Positions 34,901 through 45,269 of a DNA stretch of 64,000 nucleotides are shown piece by piece. A program made the position numbers and the translations under genes. How positions within the stretch are numbered: position 1 is the stretch's first letter; every line of letters starts with the position of its first letter. The DNA comes from Clavulina sp. PMI_390 (Eukaryota; Basidiomycota; Agaricomycetes; Cantharellales; Hydnaceae), in the NCBI GenBank assembly GCA_015039315.1, contig WIDE01000045.1, positions 100,871 to 164,870 on the forward strand, in the 5' to 3' direction. Below the pieces are notes generated by a model. That model saw only the letters and a list, made by a program, of their open reading frames with translations, searched no databases and was not told the origin of the DNA.

Positions 34901-37399
34901 CTACAGACTCTCCCAGTGCTGCTTGTGCGAGAGCGTAAGGAGGCGGTTGAAAACCTCGTCACGACGAGGCATTGCGGTCAGCCGCTCCACCCCGCCCATT
35001 TTGTCAGTAATCTCCAGACCATCTGCCACCTCCGTGCCCAGCGCCCAACCAACAATCATCTTTCCTTTCCAGCCAAACCCACCAATCTTCCGAAGTTCCG
35101 CAATATCATCCACAGCAATCGAGAACACAGGCTTCACGTCCTTGCCAGAAGAATGAACGTTCTGGGCGAACGAGATGCAGGGAGGGGTGGCGGCCGCGCT
35201 GATAACGATGTCGCCTTTACGGCCATGATGCCGCCCCGTGAAAACCGAAGGACCATCGGTGTCTCGCTCGCCTTTCTTCCCAGTAACGCCCTTCCGTAGC
35301 TTCGACTGCTCGGATCCAACCGTCGCCTTGATGCGGTCTGCGCCCAGAGCGCTCCTCACTGTCGCTTTCGCCGTCCCCTTGATAAAGCCAACGAATTTGG
35401 ATGTCTTCTTTTTCGGAGGAGCGTTCGGGTCTCCCTTTTGCTGGGCCTCGGCTTCCTCTTGTTCTTGAATCGCCTCGTGATCCAAGTCGATGTTCGCTGC
35501 TTCTTCGGCGATGGGGGTATCCGGTGCCTGGATTTCTCCCGGAGGCGGGGGTGGTGGCAGCGGAGCCCTGTTGGCTTCACCGATGCGGAGTAGGGTTATT
35601 GTCAGCTGGGCATTTGTAGGGACACCGAGTAATAAAGTGCTACAGAGCAAGGCTGTCAGTATACGATTTATTCCACATTATGGTTAGATCGTGATTTTCC
35701 TCACTTGCGAATATCGAGTAGCTCAGTCCATCGAGGGCTATAGAAGTACCACTGTCAGCTTGAAAAAAGAAACAAGGTAATTGGTGCCGACATACTAGTG
35801 CTCATCAAGCCACTTCTGAACCAAGTGCGCATCCATACGACCGAATACTGGTTGGCCGAACATTCCAACCCCCAGTCCAAAGGTCACGCCTTTATAGACA
35901 AGCCGTTCGTTCAGGACGAGTGAAAGTAGGAATAGCGGGAGGACGACCCCAGCGAAGCGGAGTCGCGCGGTATTCTGAGCAAAGGGGGGAGTTGGGGATA
36001 AAGCACTGCGTACAAGTCAGCAATCATTCTCCAGACTCGCATCGCGAGATCGAGCATACTTTCCGAATCGCTCCCACGTATCTGCCACTATAGCAATGGC
36101 ATGCATGATAGGTCCAGTTTGAGCCCACATCGCCTTCTCCACAGGCTTCTTGGTCTTGTCAACCGTTACCGCTTCGCCAAACGACGTTGCTTTCGCGTTT
36201 GCAGCTCCTCCAACAACGGATGTCGGATCAGGCAAGGCATCTCCTACTTCTGCGGTGGAAGAATCGGGACCACCATTTTCAGGGTCGCCATTGTCAGAGG
36301 GGTTGGTCGACTCAGAAGCGAGACTCTCTGCAGTGGAAGGGGCACCTTGGCCAGTAGCAGTGCCAACCGCGATCGATGTGAATCCCGTCACGAAGTTGGC
36401 GGCCTCCTGTTCTGCTGCTTGACCCTTGTAGGCTTCCGCGGCTCCAGTAAGACTGTCACCTGAAGCAAGGTAGCCTGCTTGAGGGGTTTGCTTCTCCCCA
36501 GTAGCGATATTGTGCAGGGCGAGGGGAGCTGGAGGGAATAGGGCCCGTCTTGTAGGGGGATGTACGATGAGGGCGATTGTTGTCAACCACAACAGCGGCA
36601 TGAGCATATTGAAGAACCAAGCAACGAAGTAAACCTGACTCAAATATCAACATCATCTGAATTCAGAAATGCAGCAAGAATGCGTACGATGCAGAAACCG
36701 GCGGTTCTGTTACGCTCGTCCCAGCTTCTCAATCGAGCGACTTGTTTCAGAGCACCCATTAGGCTTAGGAACTACAGAGTCATCCGTTAGAAACTTGTAT
36801 CTAGCGACGTAAGAAAAGTAAACACCACTTACTACAGTGAGGTAGAGGCGTTCAATTGTGCTTCGGAGTTTATCTGGGAAGAATTCCTCATTGTCGGCTA
36901 TATTTAAATCGAGCTTTCCTGGTGGTGGAGGAATCGAGCGAACGTGGTATACAGACTTTGTAGAGAGGGTGAGTGGACAATTCACTGAAGAGGATATACA
37001 CATGTGACTTACTTGGTTGAATCGTCTGACGAGGATCCATAACTCTTCGTTGGTCATTCCTTCCAAGAGTGGAATGGGAATATGAGGATCTTTCGACCAG
37101 CCGAGATCCTCGAGGTCAGGCTCGGTAGGTCGCTCTGAATCTCCCTCCGCTATAGCGGGTGCCTCGACCGTTGTTGGGAGAGCGGCGACGTGGTCTGGGT
37201 TGACTTCGGCCTTCGGCACTTTGTCGAGATGAGTGTCGAGTTGTGAACCCATCATTTCGACGAGTGAACCAGAACCAGATGAGTTGGTCGGCGAGCCAGG
37301 AGCATGATTAGAGTCGTCTATATCGCCCTCTGGATTGTTTGAAGGGTCAGCCATGGTTGGTTGGAGGAAGAGGTTGGGATGGAGCCACGGTGATGTCAT
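34901..37399 (-). CDS. DUF3292-family fungal membrane protein
   Basis: About 800 minus intron-encoded residues. The N-terminus MTSPWLHPNLFLQPTMADPS leads into an acidic Ser-rich stretch. The conserved domain starts LGWSKDPHIPIPLLEGMTNE and ELWILVRRFNQ. It continues VYHVRSIPPPPGKLDLNIAD, FSPDKL-like EFFPDKLRSTIERLYLTV, ARLRSWDERNRTAGFC, then a TM segment (YFVAWFFNMLMPLLWLTTIA). Next are PPTRRALFPPAPLAL and DSLTGAAEAYKGQAAEQEAA. A second hydrophobic block (RLRFAGVVLPLFLLSLVLNE) precedes KGVTFGLGVGMFGQPV and LLGVPTNAQLTITLLRIGEA. A C-terminal PH/GRAM-like stretch ends KQHWESL. I recall this order of blocks from fungal DUF3292 proteins, whose role is unknown. Several short introns are present (for example near 36650-36690, 35990-36060, 35640-35700). 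The alternative start MADPSNN lies at 37354. Confidence 0.82.
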
Positions 37400-37522
37400 T
37401 GTGACACGAGGAGCGTAAATGGACAACGATGAAGATCGACAGCAAAATGAGCAGCATGTAGCACGATATAAATATTATCATAAGTAATTAATGGTGGATT
37501 GCGGGTGTGAGGCGTCGGGGTG

Positions 37523-38876
37523 TCATCGAGGCTTCGGGAATGCACGTCGGGAAGCCTTGGGTCCTGCAACCTGCGCCAAACCTTGGGTAAACAGCGACGG
37601 CACGTTCGGCTTCGGCTTCGCGCGCTTTTTAGGCGGAGATGTGGAATAATAATTATTTCCATCATCGTCATCGACAAATAGGCGTTCGTTCAGCAGAGGA
37701 GATGAGTCTTCAGACAACTCATCCTTCCTTCGCTTCCGCCGTTGCCAGTCGGGAGTATTAGATTCGTCAGGGTGTAATGGCATATGGTGCGAGCTAACAC
37801 TCCAGCTATTTGGGTGAATCGCGGACTGCGTGCTCTCTAGCAAAGCCGATTGCGAATGAGACGAATGAAGACGAGACGGCGACGAAGATGGGGGTGGTGT
37901 GATTGAAGTGAGGCGGTGGCGAGTGATCATTTGCGTTTTACTGGGACGGGGGCTTTCTGGAGGCGCCTGTGGGTAGGATGAGTGAGTAGCTCCCAACGTT
38001 GCAGGAAATGGCTTATACCAATGGGGATCGAGAGCCTGATTGTTCGCTGGCGTTCAGTTTCGCGATTGTTTCGTTCAGTTGGTGCTGAGTGGCTTTCAAG
38101 GAGCGTTTGCCCTGGATGGAGGATAAGAACAGTGGGCGAGACGGGTACAAACTATCTCACCTTCTCCAAGAGAGCCTTATATTCTTCCTCCCTACGCTGC
38201 AGTTCGCCGAGTTCCGACTCCATATCTCTCAAGCGGACCTCGTCCCTTATGGAACGTCTTGTAAGGTCCTGGTTTGTAGCCTCAATCTGCTTAGCCCAGT
38301 TCTGCTGATCCTTGAGACGTTTATCAGCATCGCTGGCGGACGCTGTTAGCGATGTATTCTCTTTGCGAAGTCTTCGCACGATAGCATGGTAGTCTGGGTG
38401 TCTTGATCAGATTTTCAGCATCGAGAGGAGTGATAATCGGCGGACCTTGGTTCTCAAGCTTTTGTTTTAAACACTCAGCCTCCACCTGCTTGAGCTGGAG
38501 TGCAAGCCTGTCAATAGTAGCCTGCTGGCGGTCGATCTGTTTTTGTTGGTTCGAGGAGGCCATGGCACTATAAGAGACATGAGATGACGACTGAGCTCCT
38601 CCAGGACTGGATGGTGGCGATGACATGCTGGGACCAGCATCGTTGTCGGTGTCCGAGTTGACATAGAGGAGAATAAGCTCCCCCTTCTTGGCTGTGCGGC
38701 AGAATGGGCAGTTCCCATGCGTCGCTTTTACTGCTTTTGCCAAGCAATCATAGTCTCCGATGTGGCCTAATTCGGGTGGTGGGTGAGGTGTCTAACATGG
38801 GAGGGACATGAAGAGACGGACCACATCGTAGAGCAGCGTATTTTGTGATCGTTGAGAAGCATATTCCACATTTCAT
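37523..38876 (-). CDS. RING-finger / coiled-coil protein, TRAIP-like layout
   Basis: The ATG at 38876 starts directly in a RING: MKCGICFSTITKYAALRCGH, split by an intron at about 38818-38770, then IGDYDCLAKAVKATHGNCPFCR. This gives C-x2-C, C-x-H, C and CPFC ligands. A Ser-rich linker follows, then a long coiled coil (QQKQIDRQQATIDRLALQLK, KENTSLTASASDADKRLK and MESELGELQRREEEYKALLE). The C-terminal tail has a bipartite basic cluster (WQRRKRRKDE and PPKKRAKPKP) consistent with nuclear entry, and ends GPKASRRAFPKPR. N-terminal RING plus coiled coil plus basic nuclear tail is the layout of TRAIP-type E3 ubiquitin ligases acting on replisomes. I offer that as a resemblance, not an assignment. It is divergent from HOP2 across 225 bp. 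Confidence 0.75.
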
Positions 38877-39101
38877 ATCCCGCATTTGGTTTTAAGGTCG
38901 CTAACGCGACGCAGGAGGGCAAGGGTGGCTAGCAATGCCGGAGAGAGCGCGTTGTTGGCATATATTGTGCCCTGTTAAGCTTCGCCAAACAAATACCGAG
39001 GAACCTTTCTCGCACTTCGTTGCTCGATAAGAACCTCTCACACTCTTCGTTATCAGACAAGCCTCCAATCCAAAAGACTGTTTGGGAGAATACGATAAGA
39101 T
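38877..39101. promoter_or_regulatory. Bidirectional promoter region (RING protein / HOP2)
   Basis: 225 bp between two outward-pointing ATGs. The two genes must share promoter DNA, so co-regulation of a RING ligase with a meiotic recombination factor is possible (inference). Confidence 0.5.
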
Positions 39102-40354
39102 ATGCCACCTAAAGACGCCGACAAAGTCCCCATGCTGAAAGGACCCGCTGGTGCGCGCCATGATCATCCCCAGGGATCAAACGAGATATATTGAGGCCTG
39201 GATGGAACCATATCGCGCCTTTACATAAATTCAAATAGCCGAGAAAGCCGTAAAAGATTATGTGAACTTCTGTAATCGACCTTACGGTGCTGGTTAGTGT
39301 TCGACCAAACTCTGTCTACGAATATTTCACGGTGGCACCGTGTCTGTTCATCTTCCACATATTAATGACGCGTTATATTTCCCAGCCGACATCGCAGCAA
39401 ACATGAAAACGGTATCCAAACCCAACGCTCAGAAGATCCTCGTCGCACTTGCCGAGAAAGGGGAGATCACCCAGAAAACCGCCGGAAAGCAGACTTACTT
39501 CGTAGCCAATCAAGTAAGCTTGTAGGTGGAATATTGGTACCGACTTCTCATTCCCTCTTTCCCGCAAATAAGTCCGACATCTCGGACGTCCCTCCAGAGC
39601 AAATCAAAGAGCTCGAAGGCACCCTTATAGCCCATACTGAACGCATCAAAGCCCTGACCGCATCAAATAAAACTCTAGCCTCTGGTAAAGCAGCTAATCA
39701 GTACTCCTCGCGCCTCCCATCACACGTCATCACCCCGAGTCTGTTACATCACACCATTCGCCCTTCCGCCATCATCCCGGATCAACACTCAGTCTAGTGC
39801 CTTCGGAATTTCTGACATAGTCTTACTCACTTGGACCTTTTCATTTTCGCGTGTTACAGAGGCCACGGCTATTCGCATGCTTCCATCAGAGACTGAACTA
39901 CCTGGACTAATGGCGACACTCGAAGACCAAATACGTGTCACTGAAAAACTTCTCGTACCTCATCGATCTAACAACAAGGCTCCGCCCACAGAAGAAGAAG
40001 TTGCTGCGGCCGATGCTGAATGGACGCGCTGGCGAGAGGAGTGGAAGAAGCGCAAAACTATGTTCAAGGGGTTCGTTCGATCATGCTCTACTAGTGCTTT
40101 ACTAGGCTATGTCTTACTCATTTGACCTTGAATCCTTTGGCCTATCTTCCCCTCGTGAACTTAGACTCTGGTCGCAGGTGACTGATAGTATGGACAAGGG
40201 GGCAATTGAGAACCTGGCGGAAGAGCTGGGCTTGGAGTTTGACACGCCAGAGCATGATGAACTGGAGCGAGGACCTCTGTGCCAGCCTAAAAGAGGGGCA
40301 GTGAACAAGAAGTTAACAGGATCGGGAATCGTCAAGGGTGTCAGTACTAGCTGA
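39102..40354 (+). CDS. HOP2: HOP2 / TBPIP meiotic homologous-pairing protein
   Basis: Six exons (39102-39150, 39239-39292, 39386-39513, 39573-39684, 39860-40070, 40165-40354) join to 247 residues. The N-terminal winged helix reads EKAVKDYVNFCNRPYGAADI then NMKTVSKPNAQKILVALAEK and GEITQKTAGKQTYFVANQ. The coiled coil covers IKELEGTLIAHTERIKALTA and the segment with LPGLMATLEDQIRVTEKLL. The C-terminal part has ADAEWTRWREEWKKRKTMFK followed by GLWSQVTDSMDKGAIENLAE and LGLEFDTPEHDEL, the typical HOP2 end. With MND1 it should stimulate DMC1/RAD51 strand invasion in meiosis. Intron 4 (about 175 nt) is longer than the others, so a small extra exon there cannot be excluded. It is divergent from the RING gene. 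Confidence 0.92.
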
Positions 40355-40829
40355 ACCAACCAACACAACTAAATACCACTTGCAATTATATATTCTCGTA
40401 CCAACCTACCCCGAGATTGAACCAGCATTCTGCATCTTACTCATCGAGCATCCTAAGTGTGTGATAGAGTAAGTTTATGGTACAGCAGCAAGCCCCACGA
40501 ATCCTCCAGGTCTTTTAGTATCACCCTCTAACCAAACCCTATTTGAAGACAATGACCTGATGGATACATGAAATCGGTTTGATGGCTTCACGGGGCTGCC
40601 CTGATCACGTTGAGCATCACAAATACTATTGTACAAGAGTCCAGCTCTAGCAATTTTTATGGGGGCCAATGAAAGATATAAACACATGGAAGCCGATCGC
40701 CGACAACAGCGAAAGAAGGCACCAGATGAGATCAAGATTCAAGAAATGTTATCAAAGGAAATATAGTTACGCGTCCTATAAAGACAAGGCCACATCCTAT
40801 TTCGTCAGTATGACACGAACGACAACCTC
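40355..40829. other. Intergenic between HOP2 and the BTB array
   Basis: 475 bp between convergent HOP2 and BTB-A: two 3' flanks. No gene or repeat is seen. This marks the left border of the BTB gene array. Confidence 0.45.
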
Positions 40830-42377
40830 TCAAGCGAGTTGACGTACGGCGGTGTTACGAAGCCTCTCATACTCGATTGCGACGATATCGTCGAGCTCCC
40901 GACGAAGATTAGCGCGAGCTGTTTTCGCGACATCAGAGTTGAACGAGAGCGCGCTGTGTCCACACAAGAGAGGGCAAGCGAAGAACGCCGTCTTAAATTC
41001 CAGCTCGGACGTCGTGTTAGGATGGAATGGGTTGAGCGTAGCCGTAGTTTGAACGTATGACGCCTTCCAGTCACGATCAACATGGATGCCGCTATCAGAT
41101 TCAGGGCTTTCCATAGCCTTCATCGAGCCCTGTGCGGAATCCGCGGGAGGCCCAAACCAATCTAGCTCTTTAGGTGGACACGTGCAGCTGATCCTGTTAC
41201 GGCGAACCCTACAGGCTTTACAGTCCTTTTGATTTGACCCTGGTCGGTGGTTGGCGCATGCGGGAATCTGTTCTGGTGCGTCATGGCGCATACAAGAGGG
41301 CTGCGCAGGTGCTTCAACCACAAGCGTCTGACAATATGGGCATTCCCACCCCACACCTTCAAGAGCCAAACGTGCGGTGTTTAAAGCACGTTCGCGTGCT
41401 GCAAGAAGCCGAAAGCCATCAACAGCGTCCACGAGACGCATCTCCTGTGGAGGGAAAACCACGAGACTGCCTTCCATCTGGAAAACGCGTCTGAGGGCAA
41501 ACCTCTCTGCATCGGAATAGCCGAAAACCCTCGCAAGGGCCCACGAGGAGAGAGGGTTAGACTCAGCCTTGATCCAATCATTCAAGGTTGTGCGCGCGCC
41601 AATAGCAGTGATGTGCAAAGACCGCGCGCCTCGGAGAATGTCGGTTAGCATCGCAGTGGACGGTGCAGGAGGCACGGTGGAGATGGGATAGATGAGTTGC
41701 AAGAGGACTCTCAAAGACTCTCCGCTGCATGGGACGGTGAAGATGTCGCTGTTTCCTCCGAGTGCATCCCCGTCACCAGATAGGCCGACGAAAAGAGGAT
41801 TCAAATCTGGGGCGGCGATCTGGAGAATGAGGGAGTGAGCAGTGATTCGATAGCCATCTGTGGTACGGAGAACAATATCACCCCCTGGGAAGGGAGGAGA
41901 AAGAGAAGGTGAAGTGTCGGGGAGGGGAGTTGCGGAAAGCCGACCATGTTCAGTATCGGATGACCAAGTACTGGTGAACCAGGACGAGTCAGCTCCCAGA
42001 TTCCAGCTCAGGTTAACCGTGAGGCTTCTTACCTGGACTGAAGAGACGATAGAGAATGCGAGTCAACAGTGTCCGCGTCGTCATCGACACTCGCGCTCTC
42101 GAGCACAAGAAGGGGAGGCTAATGGTAATGGGCCGCACGCGTTAGAAGACCGCTGATTGGGGCGTTCCTCTCCACTTACTCTGGACTCTGACAACACGGG
42201 ACTGGGTTCCGCGGCGTCATAATCGACGTGCTCCCACTCCAATCCTGGGGTGCTGCGGACGAGGTATTAGCAGTGAGCGGCAATATTCACAGGAAATATT
42301 AGGGAGACTAGGGAGATTTCGAACCCAGCTTTGGCCTTCCGACTGTTCTTCACCAAGTCATCGTTGAACCCGCTCAT
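40830..42377 (-). CDS. BTB-domain protein A (array member 1, Cys-rich class)
   Basis: Four exons. Exon 1 at 42377 encodes MSGFNDDLVKNSRKAKA, and the next two add GTPGLEWEHVDYDAAEPSP and PPLLVLESASVDDDADTVDS. The last, large exon has a linker, then the BTB core: GDIVLRTTDGYRITAHSLIL, ESLRVLLQLIYP. A BACK-like helical stretch follows (NPLSSWALARVFGYSDAERF, RLVDAVDGFRLLAARERA). Next is a Cys-rich linker (WECPYCQTL, CKACRVRRNRISCTCPP). The array's C-terminal module closes it: ATLNPFHPNTTSELEFKTAF, CPLLCGHSALSFNSD, ending RNTAVRQLA. About 470 residues. It is the most divergent member in the BTB part, while its 5' exons are nearly copied in pseudogene E. BTB-BACK proteins often bind CUL3 as substrate adaptors (family knowledge). 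Role here unknown. Confidence 0.85.
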
Positions 42378-42485
42378 TACGTCGTTGAAGCACTCAGCTA
42401 GGGAGGTGATGGCGACGAGTGGGAGACAAGAGATGGGGCGACGGAGATATGTATGGCCTCATGCTAAGCATGCCTCTTCAAAAGG

Positions 42486-42491
42486 CGCGCG
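42486..42491. promoter_or_regulatory. CGCGCG element upstream of BTB-A
   Basis: The palindromic hexamer in the context AGGCGCGCGGCTCAA lies 109 bp upstream of the BTB-A ATG. It is the first of eight such elements, one per array gene. Confidence 0.55.
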
Positions 42492-42915
42492 GCTCAATTT
42501 ATGTGAAAGAGGCTATATTGTAGATGGTTTTATATGACGAGTAGTTTGTCCATTCGTACCCTAGCGCTCGAATGATGGACCAAGGCCATCAAACATCCGT
42601 TCAAGAAACTCGCATTGAGAAGTTGACGCTGGCAAATCAGATCCACAACATTCCCAAACACCCGTGTCTGCCCCCTCCTGTGGTCCATGCTGCATCAGTT
42701 CAAACGACCAAAAAGGAAAACCGCACACACAACTATCTGGTACAGCAGCGCAAAAGGGGCATTCAATGCATGACACGGTACTTAACATGAGATGATGAGG
42801 GGCCAGCCTCCGCGAACAATATAGATTATGACAACAGAAATGGAAAGGAAACTGAACGGGCAACCATAATCCGCTCTCCGACAGCCGCTATGAGCTTGAA
42901 ATCCAAGGTGTGAAC

Positions 42916-44550
42916 CTATTTCGTGTCTCCGGTTGGAATTTGGGTATCCCAGTCAGGCTCCGTCACCATCAACGATCGCATTTCATCTGACATGATATCA
43001 CTCAATCGTCCTCGTAAATCGCTCCTTGTGCTGGACGCGATCAAAGAATTGAATGCTGCCATGCCATGTCCGCAAGTGGGAGCACATAATAGGAAGGACA
43101 GCTTGAACGTCATCTCTGATGTGGCCTCAGACGTGAAAGGATTGACGGTTCCAACCCGAGTGCGATAATCGTGAAGCCAGGGGAAATCAGAACTAGAAGT
43201 AGGGCAGGTACACGGGTATCTCGATGCGCTGGACTCGCATTTTCCACATGGAGTGTTGAGCGATATGCTTGGGCATGTAGAGGGCCGGCAATTTCCCAGA
43301 ACCCGATGACGCTGGCAGGCACTGCGACAAACTGAGCAACTCCACTGGAACGTTTCCAGGCTCTCACGAGCGGCGCCAAGTGCGCGCTGCTTTGAGGCTA
43401 TCAAATGAAGGATCTGGAAAGCGTCCACTAGATGCGCCTCGTCTGGGATGTCATCAAGGAATGCAGAGTCGCTCTGGAAATATCGCTCAATTGCGGCACG
43501 TTGAGCATCGGGATATTCAAACGCTGTCGCCAGAGCCCACGAGCGAAGGGGGTGGGACTCGGCTTTAATCAGCTCGTTGAGTGCGTCACGAACGACGAAA
43601 GAAGTGATTTGGAGAGTGTCTGCCACTTCCAGAACTTCGCGAAGCATTATGACGTCTGTGATCGAAGGCCTGGTGTTCATAGGGTATAGGAACTGGAGCA
43701 ACGTCTTGAGCGCATTGCTTGACTGCTTGATTCTGAAAGGTTGCTCCCCCGAAAACTCTCGGAAGAGGGGAGATGCCGTGCTGAGGAGTAGACTATGTGC
43801 TCGGACAGTCATACCGTCCGAACTGCTGAAACGAAAATCACCTTTATCAAGCACGGCGTCCAACGCATTTAGGATCACGGTAGGGGTTGATGGTGTAGTC
43901 GGGATGCTGAAGGGAACGGGCTCTGCCGCAGGAGGTGCTTGTGAGGTGGTTGAAATGATTACGCTCGGCTCAGGTGCCTCATCGGCTGGAGCTGGCCTAA
44001 ACTCGGTGCCAGCACGATTTTCATGTATTAGCACCTGGTGTCAGCAGCTGTCGTGGATTGCATCTCAACACTTACTCGTTTATATACCGATGAGTCGTGA
44101 CCAAGATCGTACCATCCGCCGGAGGCACATCCGTATCATATTCAACCTGCTCAAACGGCGAGGACTCCACTGAAGAGGCTACGTATTCTAGCCCACATGC
44201 CTCGACAGGTCCATATTCGGCAGCATCGTCAAAGATCATACCCGTAGCCTCTGCAGCTACTTCTTCGCTGGGGATTGTGGCAACTACTGATTCTATGGCA
44301 ATCAGCGCATCGTCATCCGCTAGCGCCTGGCGAGCGGATGCTTTTTGTGATGACTTATATTTCTTGCTTTTGAGGATTTTTTCGAGCTCGGTACGCTCCT
44401 CGTCAGAAAGGCGACGTGGCTGGGCAGGTGTTGCATCGACTTCAACTCTAAGGAAGATAACCCCGTTAAAACCAGATGATACCTATCATCGCCTGCTTAC
44501 GCGGAGGAGGTAGAGGAGCTTTGTAACATCCTTGTGCCATATGAAGACAT
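42916..44550 (-). CDS. BTB-domain protein B (array member 2, Cys-rich class)
   Basis: The ATG at 44550 gives MSSYGTRMLQSSSTSSA, followed after an intron by one copy of the helical motif (RLSDEERTELEKILKSK, then ASARQALADDDALI). A second intron is best closed at the GTTTAG just before GCCAGC (about 43996), the only nearby acceptor that keeps frame. The BTB core follows: LDKGDFRFSSSDGMTVRAHS, LFREFSGEQPFRI, LKTLLQFLYPMNTRPSITDV. The BACK-like part has HPLRSWALATAFEYPDAQRA and LVDAFQILHLIASKQRALGA. The Cys-rich linker has WSCSVCRSACQRHRVLGNC, PCGKCESSASRYPCTCPT. The C-module is TVNPFTSEATSEMTFKLSFL, PTCGHGMAAFNS and VTEPDWDTQIPTGDTK. About 490 residues, intact. Its near twin is BTB-F, created by the block duplication. 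Confidence 0.88.
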
Positions 44551-45269
44551 CACTGTGTGGAGAGGGATGAGGGCGACAACCTGGTGAGCGCACAAGCAAA
44601 CCCCTTAATGATAAGCGTGTTCGCCTGCAGGCCGCGGCTCTCCTCCCATGAGGCAAGCAGATAGTCATATGATTGATGAGCAAAATAATGTTCTAGAGCC
44701 ACTCAATCGCGAAGGAGTTGCGGAGCTTGACAGACGCGCGATAACCAAGATTACCCATTATGAAAAGAGCAGGCAGATGCAACTGATGAAAGGCTATATT
44801 GCATAGGCCCTTGATTCCTCAAGCGTTTCCATAGAGAGAAGTGAGGGAGTACGGCATGGCTAGCCAGTAGCATCCGTATTGGGCACCCTCCGGCGGGGAA
44901 TCATACACATGCAGCTTCGATAAAGATAAAAGCTTGCATCAGAACCCGTTCTCATGAGATGCTGTCATATAAGCAGTATATGTGGAGGATCGCCTATCCA
45001 AGTAAAGTTTTGTTAAGCCACATACCAGCACAAGCGTACAATGACAGATTGAATTCACATCAGAGCAAAAATCACACGCTGGAAAAGATGCCACGCGTCT
45101 TCGAGTGAGGAAAAGGTAAGAAGTAAACAGGAGAACGCGGAAGATGTATTGGCTGGCAAACCGGCATTTGAGATTAAGAGGGACAAGATGAGGTGTACAT
45201 AAGCTCAAGGAGAGTACGATTCACTTTGGCCGGAGTAGCTGGAGTCAGCATTGCAGATGATGTAGAGAA
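44551..45269. other. Intergenic BTB-B / BTB-C
   Basis: 719 bp: the BTB-B promoter (with the CGCGCG element and a TGCAGGCCG element near 44626) and the BTB-C 3' flank. A downstream final exon for BTB-C beginning after an AG near 45240 is possible. No other gene is seen. Confidence 0.45.
44735..44740. promoter_or_regulatory. CGCGCG element upstream of BTB-B
   Basis: The context is AGACGCGCGATAACC, 185 bp upstream of the ATG, identical to the element before BTB-F. Confidence 0.55.

Larger units (their letters stand above)
41990..44880. repeat. Segmental duplication, copy 1 (5' end of BTB-A plus all of BTB-B)
   Basis: Reading side by side with 51290-54260 shows near-identity across exons, introns and promoters. 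The left edge is inside the intron/exon boundary of BTB-A near 41990. The right edge is about 44880, where similarity stops just after a shared AGTACGGCATxGCTAGC stretch. Confidence 0.88.
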
